Positions 38,718 to 49,261 of a DNA stretch of 64,000 nt are shown piece by piece (within the stretch, counting starts at the first letter, position 1; each line of letters opens with the position of its first letter). The stretch comes from Erythroxylum novogranatense. Lineage: Eukaryota > Streptophyta > Magnoliopsida > Malpighiales > Erythroxylaceae. Made by a program: the position numbers and the translations under genes. Location of the stretch: positions 54,415,414-54,479,413 of the forward strand of contig CM057230.1 of NCBI GenBank assembly GCA_029891385.1, in the 5' to 3' direction. The notes beneath the pieces were generated by a model, which was not told where the DNA came from, did no database searches, and worked only from the letters and a program-made list of their open reading frames with translations.

Positions 38718-39728
38718 ATGTCTACTCCTGGCATAGCGAGCGGCCACATGTCAGTCCCACACCATACTAAAAACAACTACGAAAATTGGAGCATCCAAAT
38801 GAAGGCGTTGCTTGGTTCGCAAGATGCATGGGAAGTAGTTGAGAGCGGGTACACCGAGCCGGAGAATACGAATGGGTTTTCGGCAGCCCAACTAAAGGCG
38901 TTGAAGGAGAGTCGCAAGCAAGACAAAATCGCACTCTACATCATTTATCAATCGGTTGATGAAGCCAGTTTTGAAAAAATAGCCAGTGCTACTACATCGA
39001 AAGGCGCATGGGAAACTTTGGAGAGGGCGTACAAAGGTGCCGAGCGTGTGAAGCAAGTTCGGCTACAAACTCTTCGCGGTGAACTTGAGTGGATGAAAAT
39101 GAAGGAAATCGAAGGTGTATCCGAGTACATAACAAGGGTGCAAACTGTTGTCAACCAGTTGAAAAGAAATGGCAAAACTCTTACCGAGGCGAGAGTGGTG
39201 GAGAAAATACTACGGACATTGACAGATGATTTCGAGAATATTGTATGTGCGATTGAAGAGTCCAAAAATTTGGAAGAAATGACCATTGACGATCTCTCAA
39301 GTTCTCTTGAGGCCCATGAGCAAAGGAAAAAGAAGAAGAAGCAAGAATTGGTAGAAGAAGCGTTGCAAGCAAAGGCTACGCTTAAGGAGGAAAAAATGAG
39401 CCATGGTGATCAAGGTAGAGGACGTGGTCGAGGTCGCGGAAGCTATAGAGGTCGTGGTCATGGTAGAGGCCGCGGTCGTGGACAAAATGAAAATGAAGAA
39501 AGAGGCAATAACAACAATGCGCGTGGTAGAGGACGCAGTCGAGGCAGAGGCGTTCGATCAAATAGGTACAATGTTAATTGTTACAATTGTGGTAAATATG
39601 GTCATTATGCTAGAGATTGCTATTCTCAGAAAAAGGTGGACGAGAATGTGAATTTCGTAGAAAAGGAGGAGATCGAGAATAATGATGTGGTGCTATTGGT
39701 GAATAAGACGAATGGTCCTGAAAAATGA
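38718..39728 (+). CDS. Copia-3 gag, open (336 aa)
   Basis: Open from the ATG directly after the primer site. The N-terminal part has NNYENWSIQMKALLGSQDAWE, the usual UBN2/gag start. The middle helical part follows (ELEWMKMKEIEGVSEYITRV). A basic RGRGRG-rich stretch (about residues 230-275) is followed by a CCHC zinc knuckle CYNCGKYGHYARDC (about residues 294-307). The knuckle binds RNA for packaging. The frame stops at 39726; in the usual layout gag-pol is one frame, so pol (from 39733, shifted by one) is now disconnected. The gag protein itself could still be made. Confidence 0.9.
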   Translation: MSTPGIASGHMSVPHHTKNNYENWSIQMKALLGSQDAWEVVESGYTEPENTNGFSAAQLKALKESRKQDKIALYIIYQSVDEASFEKIASATTSKGAWETLERAYKGAERVKQVRLQTLRGELEWMKMKEIEGVSEYITRVQTVVNQLKRNGKTLTEARVVEKILRTLTDDFENIVCAIEESKNLEEMTIDDLSSSLEAHEQRKKKKKQELVEEALQAKATLKEEKMSHGDQGRGRGRGRGSYRGRGHGRGRGRGQNENEERGNNNNARGRGRSRGRGVRSNRYNVNCYNCGKYGHYARDCYSQKKVDENVNFVEKEEIENNDVVLLVNKTNGPEK

Positions 39729-39732
39729 GAAT

Positions 39733-42700
39733 ATGTGGTATCTTGATATGGGTGCAAGCAACCATGTGTGCGGTCACAAGCATTTGTTTACCGAATTGGA
39801 GGAGATAGAAAATGGCCACGTATCATTTGGTGATGCTTCTAAGGTGCAGGTAAAAGGCTAAGGTAACATTTTGATTCAATTGAGAGATGGTGCACAAAAG
39901 TTTATTTCAAATGTTTATTATGTGCCGGACATGAAAACCAATATTTTGAGTTTGGGACAATTGTTGGAAAAAGGTTATTCGGTTTTCATGAAAAATCGAT
40001 CCCTTCATTTGAGAGACCAAAATAATAACTTGCTAGCCCAAGTTGAAATGGAGAAAAATCGAATGTTTAAGTTGATTTTGGATAATATTAAAGCAAAGTG
40101 TTTGCAGGCTTGCGTAGAAGATAAAACTTGGTTGTGGCCTTTAAGATTTGGGCATATGAATTTTGGAGGATTAAAAGAAATGGCTGACAAAAAGATGGTG
40201 CATGGTTTGCCATCCGTTGATTCTCTCGACAAGTTTTGTGAAGGGTGTGTGATTGGCAAACATCCAAGGAATAGTTTTCCGAAAGTGGAGGAATATCGAG
40301 CGAAGAAGCCTCTTGAATTGGTGCATACCGACATTTGTGGACCGATCAAGCCAAGCTCAATTGGTGAAAACCGGTATTTCTTAACTTTTATTGATGATTT
40401 TTCTCGAAAAACTTGGGTTTATTTCTTGAAAGAAAAATTAGAGGCTTTTGGAGTTTTTAAGAAGTTTAAAGTTTTTGTCAAGAAACAAAGTGGTCTTTAT
40501 ATCAAGGTTTTGAGATCGGATCGAGGTGGTAAATTTACTTCATCCATTTTTAATTCATTTTGTGAAGAACATGGTATTCGGCGTCATTTGACAGCGCCAT
40601 ACTCGCCTCAACAAAATGGAGTGGCAGAGCGCAAAAATCGGACAATTCTCAACATGGTCCGGAGTATGCTCAATAGCAAGAATATGCCAAAAGAATTTTG
40701 GGCGGAAGCGGTGGATTGTGTAGTTTATTTGCTAAATCGATGCAAGACATCGAGTTTGGTAGGCATAACACCCTAAGAGGCTTGGAGCGGCATAAAACCA
40801 ACAGTGTCACATCTAAAAGTATTTGGCAGTATAGCATATGCACACATACCGGATCAAAGGCGTGTGAAGTTGGATGATAAAAGTTTGAAATTAATCTTTA
40901 TTGGATATGATGAGAGATCTAAAGCATATAAGCTTTTTAATCCTACTAACAAAAAGATGCATATTAGCCGTGATGTGCTGGTAAATGAAGAAGCCATGTG
41001 GGATTGGAATGCAATGGTGGAAACTGTTCATGAGAAGACAAAAGATGCGATGTACATACCGATGAACATGCCAAAGACGACATCCAACAACAATGAAGAG
41101 GCACCAACAATCACAACACACGAAGTAACTTCATCGAATGACGAGCAAACAATATCAAAAACAAGGAGTATACGCGATTTGTATGAGGCGACAAGCGAGT
41201 TACACTTGGTGTGTCTTTTGGCACAAGGTGAAAATATTTCTTTTGAAGAGGCGATTGGAGATGACAAGTGGCGAGCCGCAATGGATGATGAGAAGCGAGC
41301 AATCGAGAAAAATAATACATGGGAGCTAATTTCTCTTCCAAAAGATCACAAGGCGATAGGTGTCAAATGGGTGTATAAGACGAAAATGAATCCTCAAGGC
41401 AAAATCGAGAAATACAAAGCAAGATTGGTGGCAAAAGGCTACAAACAATAAGCCGGCATCGATTATGAGGAGGTGTTTGCACCGGTGGCTCGAATGGAGA
41501 CTATTCGACTTTTGATTTCCCTTGCAGCTCAATCAAAGTGGTGCATTTATCAAATGGATGTGAAGTCGGCATTTCTTAATGGTGTCTTGGAGGAAGAAGT
41601 GTATATTGAGCAACCTCCCGGGTATGTGAAAGAAGGTGATGAAGGTAAAGTTTTAAAATTGAAGAAGGCGTTGTATGGTTTGAAGCAAGCTCCTAGAGCT
41701 TGGAACACTCGAATTGATCAATATTTCAAGTCACACGATTTTGTGCAATGCCCGTATGAACATGCTTTGTGTGTGAAGGTGAAAAATGGTGACATATTGG
41801 TGGTAGCTTTGTATGTTGATGATTTAATTTTTGCAGGTAGTGATTGTACAATGGTTGATGAGTTTAAAAAAGCCATGATGGGAGAATTTGAAATGACGGA
41901 TTTAGGATTAATGTCCTATTTTCTTGGTCTTGAGATAAAGCAAGGAGATGAAGGCATTTTTATTTCACAAGAAGCATATGCCAAGGATATATTAAAAAAG
42001 TTCAAGATGGTGGATTGCAAATCGGTTAACACACCGGTTGATTGCGATGTTAAGTTGTCTCGGCATGACAAAGGGAAGGTGATTGATGCGACATTATATA
42101 AGAGTCTAGTTGGTAGTTTGAGGTACTTGACATGTACTAGGCCGGATATTTTGTATGGAGTTGGCTTGGTAAGTCGATACATGGAGGAGCCGAGAGCAAC
42201 ACATTGGAAGACAATCAAAAGGATTCTTCGTTACGTTCGAGGTACTCTATCCCTTGGGTTGTTTTATAGTTCATCCGCTAACAAATTTGCAATTTTTGGC
42301 TATTCCGATAGCGATTGGGGTGGAGACGCGAATGATAGAAAGAGCACTTCGGGATTTGCATTTTACATGGGAAATACGGCTTTCACATGGTTTTCAAAGA
42401 AGCAACCAATTGTGACACTTTCAACGTGTGAGGCAGAATATGTTGCTGCAGCGGCATGTGTGTGTCATGCGGTTTGGTTAAGAAGGTTACTCAAGGAGAT
42501 TAGTTTCAATCAAGATGAGGCAACACCAATTTATTTAGATAGCAAGTTGGCAATCGAGTTGGCAAAAAATCTAGTGCATCATGAAAGGAGCAAGCATATT
42601 GATGTGCGATTTCATTTTATTCGAGAGCAAGTGAAGGAGAAAAATATTGAGCTAATTCATTTTAAAAGCGAAGATCAAGTCGCCAACATATTTACAAAAC

Positions 42701-42792
42701 CGTTGCCAATCAAGTTGGTCGAAAAGTTCAGGAATCTTCTTGGCATCAAGGACAAAAAAGAATTAAGTTTAAGGAGGGGTGTTAATGACTAA
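39733..42792 (+). pseudogene. Copia-3 pol, one frame with three stops
   Basis: A single frame runs from MWYLD (39733) to a stop at 42790. It is interrupted by TAA at 39859, 40774 and 41449; the last two sit where relatives have Gln, so CAA to TAA. The protease catalytic triad is changed to Asp-Met-Gly (39745-39753) where the family has DTG/DSG. Integrase: zinc-binding HLRFGH-type segment (LRFGHMNFG) and core with HTDICGP, RSDRGG and [18 protein letters not shown] and YVDDLIFAG (about 41812). RNase [12 protein letters not shown], ending [11 protein letters not shown]. Length and order are full for Ty1/copia. Confidence 0.92.
42767..42779 (+). other. Polypurine tract of copia-3
   Basis: GTTTAAGGAGGGG abuts the 3' LTR at 42780 and overlaps the last codons of pol. 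Confidence 0.8.
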
Positions 42793-43217
42793 ACTTAATT
42801 GTTAGATTCGTAACCGCCGTAACAACTAGTGGACAGATTTTAAGGCTGTTTTAAATGAGAAGTTGAAGGGACGACCGTTATCTATTTTTAATGTATAACC
42901 TATGCATTTGGGGTGCTTTCAAGTCTAGTTTTTGATGGTTCAAGTTCCTGGTCTTTTAGAGTTCCCTATAAGAAGTTATAGCTAGTTTATTGAAGAGAGG
43001 TCATAATTAAGAGTGTTGTTTAGAATTCTGTTTTTTGCATTTATTCTTGTACGTTTTTTCTAGGAGTCTAAGTTGATGTTTAAGGCTATAAAGAGAGATA
43101 TATGTTGTTGGAAGAATGTAAGAGTGAGAGAATAAAAAAGCTTTAATACAGAAATTATCTCTTTGTCTCTTCTATATCTCTTGATTCTTGTTCATCGTCA
43201 TTTTTTTATTTCTATCA
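42780..43217 (+). repeat. 3' LTR of copia-3
   Basis: TGTTAATGAC...TTTCTATCA, 438 bp, followed by the AGCTA target duplication. Confidence 0.93.
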
Positions 43218-43807
43218 AGCTATTCTAGTCCAGTCTACCAAACAGCCCGTAAGGGATTACTGGTAGTTTTTAAAATTCGGGACATCCTAGATTGTGTAAA
43301 CTATATGCAGAATCTTCTCTCTCGGAACAGATCGATGACAATTTTTGGCAAGGATTATATTAGTCCTTTTGGGCTTGGAGCTTTTCGCCTTTTTTGTCAT
43401 AGAGAAAATCTTCCTGTGATTAATCTCTGGTCCTTCTCTTCAGCGGATGTGAACGATATCGCATATTGGCTGATAACTTAGGACTTGTAATCGAGTATGA
43501 CTTGGAAGAGGAAATAAATCCAGAATTGAGAATAGATCGAGCTTCACAAGTTTTCCATACATGTCCATTCTGTTTTTGTTTTCTGGTATATAGCTGCGGA
43601 ATGCAAAATTTGTTTCTTATAAATAGCAATATTTGGAAGGTTTGAAAGAATACTTGATACTCACAAGTCACAACAAGATACGATGACTGGCCTTATAAAT
43701 TCCTTTGTGCTTGGTTTTCCAAACTGATTATTTTACAGATACAAAACAATCTTCCGTATATGCATAAGAATGGAATCATAAAATAATATTGCTACTGCTA
43801 CGACGCT
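43218..43807. other. Region between copia-3 and the AGP gene
   Basis: No gene recognised. 43270-43480 has an unusually balanced composition and an open plus-strand frame (ending AYWLIT at 43479) that I cannot match to a family. 43700-43807 should contain the AGP 3' UTR (minus strand); ATAATATTGC and TGTAAAATAATC are possible weak polyadenylation elements. Confidence 0.4.
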
Positions 43808-44648
43808 TCAGCATGCAATAAGTAACAAGAATGCTGTAGGTAATGCAACAGCTGCCCAGATTCTGAACCTTCCTTGTTTCTGTCGCAATGAAATTCCTTC
43901 ATTCTGTAAAGCAGAAAAGGCAAGCAATCATTCATCTCTCTATAATTTATGGTGATATGTATATGGTTGGAACTTAATATTCATGCCATTATGGAGAACT
44001 TACAAGTGTTGGAGATGGTGCAGGGGCAGTGTCCTCAGATTCTGTCACTGTAGGTGGGGCTGGAGGGCTGGGGGGAATTGGAGCAGGAGCTGGCGAGTGA
44101 TGATGCTTCTTGTGCTTGTGCTTTCTTTTCTTCCTGTGCTTAGCTGGAGCTGGTGCAGGAGAAGGAACTAATGCAGGTGATGAGGCTGGTGGTAGATGAA
44201 TAGGTGCTGGGGCTGGGGCCGGAGGTGCCTTCGCAGGTGCTTCTTTTGCTGGTGCAGGTGCTGGCGTCTCTTTCGCAGTGGATGGTGTTGGAGATGGTAC
44301 CGCTGGAGGTTGTGTAGTTGGAGCCGGTGGTAATGCTGGTGGTTTTGCTGGTGATTGACTGGGTGGAGTTTGTGGAGGTGGGACGGTTGGACTAGTAGCT
44401 GGGGCTACTTTAGGGGATGGTGAGGATATGGGAGTGGAAGTAGGTGGTGGTGTTGCTACAGTTGCTGGCGATTGTGTTGGTGTTGTTGGTACAGTGGAAG
44501 CCGGTGATTGAGAAGGTGCGACAGGTGTGGTTGTAGGTGGAGATGTTGTGGGCAAAGTAACTGGTGATAATGCTGGCGCTTGTCCATTGATTATAGTTAA
44601 TGGAATGGCAAGGGAAGCCAAGAAGAAAGCCCAGAACTTCGAAGCCAT
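43808..44648 (-). CDS. Lysine-rich classical arabinogalactan protein, GPI-anchored (246 aa, two exons)
   Basis: Exon 1 is 44648-44004 (215 codons), intron 44003-43904 (100 nt, donor CTT|GTAAGT, acceptor TTTACAG), exon 2 43903-43808 (31 codons plus stop). Residues 1-22 form a signal peptide (MASKFWAFFLASLAI...ING), leaving Gln23 first. Residues 23-215 are Pro/Ala/Ser/Thr-rich with many AP, SP and TP pairs, sites for prolyl hydroxylation and arabinogalactan addition. Lys/His-rich block 170-184 (KHRKKRKHKHKKHHH) places it with the lysine-rich AGP17/18/19 group. The exon-2 tail (WAAVALPTAFLLLIAC) is a GPI signal, with the omega site probably near 216-220. Expected at the outer plasma membrane/cell wall. 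Without the splice the exon-1 frame would end VSSP and lose the anchor. No defects seen. Confidence 0.93.
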
Positions 44649-44681
44649 TTTTGTTGTGAAGAAAACTAGGAGAAGGAAATT

Positions 44682-44690
44682 GATATATAG
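44682..44690 (-). promoter_or_regulatory. Possible TATA box of AGP gene
   Basis: The minus strand reads ACTATATATCA about 35-43 nt before the ATG. It would give a leader of only about 10 nt, so a more distant promoter (for example CATAAATC near 44772) may be the real one. Confidence 0.35.
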
Positions 44691-45839
44691 TTGTTTGCTG
44701 TGCAAAAATGTTGGGTAACAAGTTAGATGGAGAAATGTAGGCTTCATTGGAATGCAACATCCCTTCTACTGATTTATGGCTAAGTTTAATTGGAGTTGTA
44801 GCTTGGAAGTTGGCAAAGAATCTCCTAAAAATTTGTTGGTGCTCTACGTTATCAGTGATGTCATCGTCCAAAGTAGTAATTGCTGGTATATCTTCAAGTT
44901 CAACCTGCCTTGTCATGCACGAATGACCAGAAAACCTCTTGTGGTTAGACAGAGAGCAAATAGAAGTTTAGTCACTGGAAACTTCAAGAGATTGTGGCCT
45001 TTCTTTTTCTTGAAGAAGCAAAGAAGTCCAAGGCCAGTTTGCTTCTAACCTCGTCTATTCTTTAATGATATAATAATTACTGGTGCCAAATTGAGTGAAT
45101 AGATAGGTATTAGTTGCGGACGGCAATGCGAACAAACCTGGTACGCTTACTTGACCATGATGTTTATCCTAACACAACCTGCCCATTGGTAACTTGTCTA
45201 TGTCAAAAGAAAATAAGATAGAAGTAAGCTTAGGAATCCCTACATGGGAAGACGGGAAGGTTTTCTTCTCTTTTAAGATTGAATTTAAAATAAATTCAAA
45301 CTTAAAAGAGAAGACGGGAAGGTTGTGGAGGCACATCTTCGTTTTGCTTTTGCCCTCATAACTTCTGCACGTTGTGATTCCAATACCCCTCCTTAAATTG
45401 TCTGGTTCGTCTCTTTGTCTATTGCGAGGATATCTCATTTTATTAACAAAAACAATGCACCTCAAAGCAAAAGCTATACAAGTATTGTAACTGCTATACT
45501 AATTACTAAATATTCTTAAGGTTCAATGCATTCTCAAACTAGCTACACATGTGAATTTGATTAATGTATAAATATAATTACAAATGCAAAACTAAATAAG
45601 TTTTGATTTTGTTCTCCCAAACAGCTTGTAGTCAATCAGTTTGCAATTTGTTTTGAATAATATGAATCTTTGAGAAAGTGTGCAGTAACAATATAATAGA
45701 TTTTAACATTTCTACCTTTGAATATTTCGCGTCTTTTCTCTTTTACTTTGACATTTCTACCCTTGAATATTTCCTTTTCAGGAACTAAACATCCTGCCAT
45801 CCTCACTAGTACTTCTTCTATGATGCTTCTGTACATAAC
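44691..45839. other. AGP upstream region and intergenic DNA
   Basis: Presumed promoter of the AGP gene followed by AT-rich DNA. Open frames in 44410-45048 overlap the AGP gene or its promoter and have no recognised domain. The only clear structure is the inverted repeat at 45248-45324. Confidence 0.5.
45248..45324. repeat. 23-bp inverted repeat inside a 15-bp direct repeat
   Basis: Arms 45265-45287 and 45291-45313 pair with one or two mismatches around a 3-nt AAA loop. GAAGACGGGAAGGTT occurs at 45248-45262 and again at 45310-45324. The layout resembles a tiny insertion with target-like flanks, or a hairpin made by template switching. Confidence 0.75.
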
Positions 45840-47110
45840 TAGGTTGAGGTTCCTTCTTCCATAGAGGGCCTTTCCAAGGTCAAGAATTGGATTCCAAATA
45901 GTGGGGAGTCTTCAAATTTATCCCTAGAAGAATTCCTTGTGCTCTCACAAGAGCTAGTCAACAAAGGCGAGTTTGGAGCTGGGGCAAGTTCTCAAAATAT
46001 AACCAAGAAGTCAAAGATGCCCTCACAGAATGAAGGTGTTTGGAAAAATAGAATTAACTTCCAACAGAATTAGATTCAGTTGAAGCATTGTCAGGATGTC
46101 ATGCAAGATGGTGTGATTTTTTCCTCCCATCAAACTTCTACAAATTGGTGAGAATGCTTGGTCCACTACATAGGTTGGCTTATTTTTAAAAAAAAGACCT
46201 GCATTTGCAGTCATCAATGCTTACCGCCCAATGAGGGAAGAAGAGATTGGAGAAAACATTGTTTATGGATGATGGTACCATTTTATTTAAATTTGCAGTA
46301 GATAGTTATCTTACCGATATTATCGATTTAGGTCCTTGACATATAGGAAGCCAACCCATGTTTCTTTAAAAATGAAAATCATGATTGAATTTGGCAAAGA
46401 ATGTATTCATGCATTTCAAATCTACCTAAAACCTCATCAGTGATTAAGTTAGGTGAAGGAAAAGAGCTAGTGCCTTTCAAAATTAAGGTACCTTATCTAT
46501 GGAGACCTAACCATTCAACAAAATGGGGTGTCTACAGGGAAATTGTTTAAAACTGGCTAGTAAGAGGAGACTCTGGGGATGGAAAGTAATACAATGTATA
46601 AGGAGAAAGCAGTAAGTGTTTAACCAATGCCTACAACTACTAAGGTGATCATAGAGACCACAGAGATGCAAGAAGTATAATTTGAAGTAGCTCCTAGAAT
46701 TTATAATGGGATGCCAAATTGTACAATCAATATAGTTGAAACCACTTACCATAACCAATTAGACGGATGTTAGGGACTTGGAAGTAGCTTGCTAGAGCCA
46801 GAACCAGGTATGACACTATTGGAAGGTGCACACAATATGCTAGTACAACAACCTGAGGATGCACTCACACAGAACATATAGTCGACATAGTATGCCAGTA
46901 ATGGGACAAAGAAGGTAGCTAATACTCCCTCAAATTCCAGAAGAAGGTCAGCTAGGAGAAAAGCTAAACAAAAGGGGCTATCCTATTACATGACTATATT
47001 GGTATGGAAGACTAGTGGGTTAAATGACCCTCTAAAATAGTCCGTGGTGAAGGAGTTGGTGCTTGATAAGAGACATGTTTTGGTAGGTCTCTTTGAAATA
47101 AAAATAAATG
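45840..47110 (+). pseudogene. L1-type LINE fragment: ORF1 (DUF4283-like) and start of ORF2
   Basis: Decayed plus-strand frames. VEVPSSIEGLSKVKNW at 45842 opens a low-complexity N part. Near 46180 KKRPAFAVINAYRPM matches the plant DUF4283/zf-CCHC_4 type domain of ORF1-like proteins, and HIGSQPMFL follows near 46330. At 46990 an ATG begins MTILVWKTSGLND, the recognisable start of a plant LINE ORF2 endonuclease, continuing with stops to HVLVGLFEIKIN (about 47090). The RT and RNase H parts are absent, so the 3' side is lost or replaced. Confidence 0.7.
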
Positions 47111-47214
47111 CCTTCTATGTTTAGTCAGGATTGAAATTTTGGGTGTCAAATGGAAACAAATCATTAATCATTCACATCATTACAATGTGCATGCTCAATT
47201 ATCCTATAAACATC

Positions 47215-47700
47215 ACTATAGATGCCAAATTATTGAGTTTTCATGGATATATGCTCAATTAAAGTTCTAGCTTGCACAAAAGTCTTTTTACATGGTGATC
47301 TACCACCTGTTGCATCTACCAAGCTCCTATCTATAGGCAATAATCCTTCTTAGAAGTATTGGATAAGGATTTGTTTTGTGATATTGTGATGAGGGCATCT
47401 ATCACACAACTACTTGAAATGCTCCTAAGTCTCGTAAAGGGATTCTACATAATGCTGCTTTATCCTGCAAATCTCTTTCCTTATGTTGGTTGTCTTTGAT
47501 GCTGGAAGGCACTTCCTTAAAAATAGCTAAGATATATGTGTTCACACTCCTTACAGGCAAATCAAAAAATCAGTCTTTTGATGTATCCTTTAGTGAAAAA
47601 AGAGAGGCTCTCAATATAATCTACTCTTTTATCACCCCTAAAGGTTTCATATTAAGACAGACCACATCGAGCTTGTTGGGCTCCAATTTTTTTATTTTAT
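47215..47700 (-). pseudogene. Athila-like gypsy gag fragment
   Basis: On the minus strand, across a frameshift near 47515, the order is LFSLKDTSKD, DLPVRSVNT, PASKTTNIRKEI, KQHYVESLYE, CPHHNITKQILIQYF, EGLLPIDRSLVDATGG. This is the conserved core of Athila-type gag (Retrotrans_gag). Stops replace Trp/Gln-like positions. No LTR or pol goes with it. Confidence 0.75.
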
Positions 47701-48108
47701 TAAGCATGAATTGATTAAATTTTGTAGTCTTGCTAGATAAATTATTTTGTTTGGAGTTTAATTAACATGTCAATGATTGGAGGATTTAATGCTTAGATTG
47801 ATAGAATTAGAATTATTAAATGGAGAAATTAAGATTAAGTTAGAGTATTATATGGTGTAAGTTAAATTGAAGAAGTAAGAATGTATAAGGGCGTTATTGG
47901 AAGATCACTTAAGGTTAGAAGGCTAAGGAATTTCATAGAAGGGAATAGTGGACTTTGCTCATGCATTTAGGGTAAAAGTGAAAGAAGTAAATGTAGTCTT
48001 GTATTGTAGATGAGCAAAAATCGTGAATGAAGGAGGAGAAAGAAGAGAAAAAGAGAAAAGCTAGGGTTTTGAAAATTCTTGAAGAACTTGAAGACTTTGA
48101 GGCTAAAA
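47701..48108. other. AT-rich DNA left of element C
   Basis: No gene seen. A GAA-rich run at 48030-48060 is followed directly by the LTR of element C. Confidence 0.5.
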
Positions 48109-48117
48109 TTTAGCGTC

Positions 48118-48182
48118 CCCTTATCGTAGGGTATACACCGGGACGCCCGTAGGTCATACCGATACATAACCTACGATGAGGG
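48118..48182 (-). other. Hairpin at the U5 end of LTR C
   Basis: CCCTTATCGTAGG (48118-48130) pairs with CCTACGATGAGGG (48170-48182), 12 of 13 pairs. Its position matches the larger, sequence-unrelated hairpin of LTR B. Confidence 0.65.
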
Positions 48183-48479
48183 TGCACTATGATTCGATTG
48201 TCTCTATAAACTTCATGGCATCAATATAATAAAGCAGTAATATCGAATTCACTAAATTTTAAAACCAAAAGATACTTCTCATTTCATTTCTTAAAAACCA
48301 TAAGTTCACAATTCTGTCAGATTATAGTTATACCTAACCAAAAAGGGCTAAAATAACTCCTAACTAGATTATCCCCAAAAGATCTCAGCTGACCGACCTG
48401 TGGGCCATGCTCCTCTCGCCGGCACTCACACAGCAGGAAAAGTCTCGCTAACTGGAGCTAGGAGTCAACTATCGCTGTC

Positions 48480-49149
48480 CTGAAAAATAATTGCAATGTT
48501 GGGTGAGTTTGCGAACTCAGCGAGAAACCATCATCGATGGTCCACCCAACTCATGCATAAACAAACAGTTCACATTCTATCACATATATTAACACCACCA
48601 AGAATCACATGCATTCTAATTTCACATTCATAAGGCGGTACGCCTTTCATACAAATCACATTTGAACATTCATATATGCAATGTACGTGTGACTCTTTCA
48701 TTTTATTTCGTTGTTGTGACCGTGCGCCTGAGCTCATTTACGTTGAGCCATTGGCTCTGAAAATATTGGGCTTGAAGCCCTGATACGTTGAGCATAAAGC
48801 TCTGAAAATCGTTGGGCACGAGGCCCTGTGCGTTGAGCTTAAAGCTCTGAATACGGTGGCTGCACTGGTGACAACTGTCAATTATCTGATCATGCATAAT
48901 GACATGAATGCACATGCTACAATTCTCACAAATCGTGCCACAACCTAATTTCACTATCCAATTTGCATTTGAAACCACTTATTGACAATTTATACACAAT
49001 TGACACTTCTATAGCACATTCTAAATATTTCGAACACCTGTAGTCCGAAATCAATCAAAACAAACACATATAATCCTTCCTTAACTCCACATGGTATAAG
49101 TGCACAAAATTAAACACATCAAGGTTGAGAAACCAACTAGGTTACTCAC
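48480..49149 (-). other. Putative intron within LTR C
   Basis: Donor TCTGAG|GTGAGTAAC at 49150/49149; acceptor ATTTTTCAG|G with AG at 48481-48480, about 670 nt. The hairpin GAGTT-CGCA-AACTC (minus strand, 48518-48505) precedes the acceptor. Inferred only from sequence. Confidence 0.4.
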
Positions 49150-49261
49150 CTCAGAACTTCCGAGCTACTACCGGGAAGTCTTGCCTACGTCGGACGATCG
49201 ACGATCCACTTGAGCCTCTATAATAATCATAATATCCAAATATTACTAATTGTACAATTTC

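Larger units (their letters stand above)
38267..43217 (+). mobile_element. Copia-3, near-complete Ty1/copia element
   Basis: 4,951 bp with LTRs of 435 and 438 bp, a perfect tRNA-iMet site, gag, pol and a polypurine tract. AGCTA flanks both ends (38262-38266 and 43218-43222), a perfect 5-bp target duplication. By eye the LTRs differ at about a dozen substitutions plus a small indel cluster, so this is the youngest copia element here. One frameshift between gag and pol, three in-frame stops and a changed protease active site keep it from being autonomous. Confidence 0.95.
48109..49261 (-). repeat. Element C 3' LTR, U5-side part
   Basis: The LTR of element C starts at a damaged terminus (TTTAGCGTCCCC, where relatives have TGTAACACCCC). 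It carries the stem-loop at 48505-48518 and the CCGAGCTACTACC block (49170) also seen in solo LTR B. At 49261 it is cut by element D and resumes at 59998. ATTTC (49257-49261 and 59993-59997) is D's target duplication. The whole LTR without D is about 2.77 kb. 48720-48850 contains repeated TGAGCYNAAAGCTCTGA words, a small degenerate tandem array. Confidence 0.8.

Noticed and set aside
43250..43480. Open plus-strand frame between copia-3 and the AGP gene
   Set aside because: Looks somewhat protein-like but matches no family I know, lacks clear start context and has no neighbours supporting it; left as unassigned DNA.
44410..44916. 168-residue minus-strand frame overlapping the AGP gene
   Set aside because: Its second half is an alternative frame of the Pro/Thr-rich AGP exon, and the first half lies in the promoter region; no known domain.
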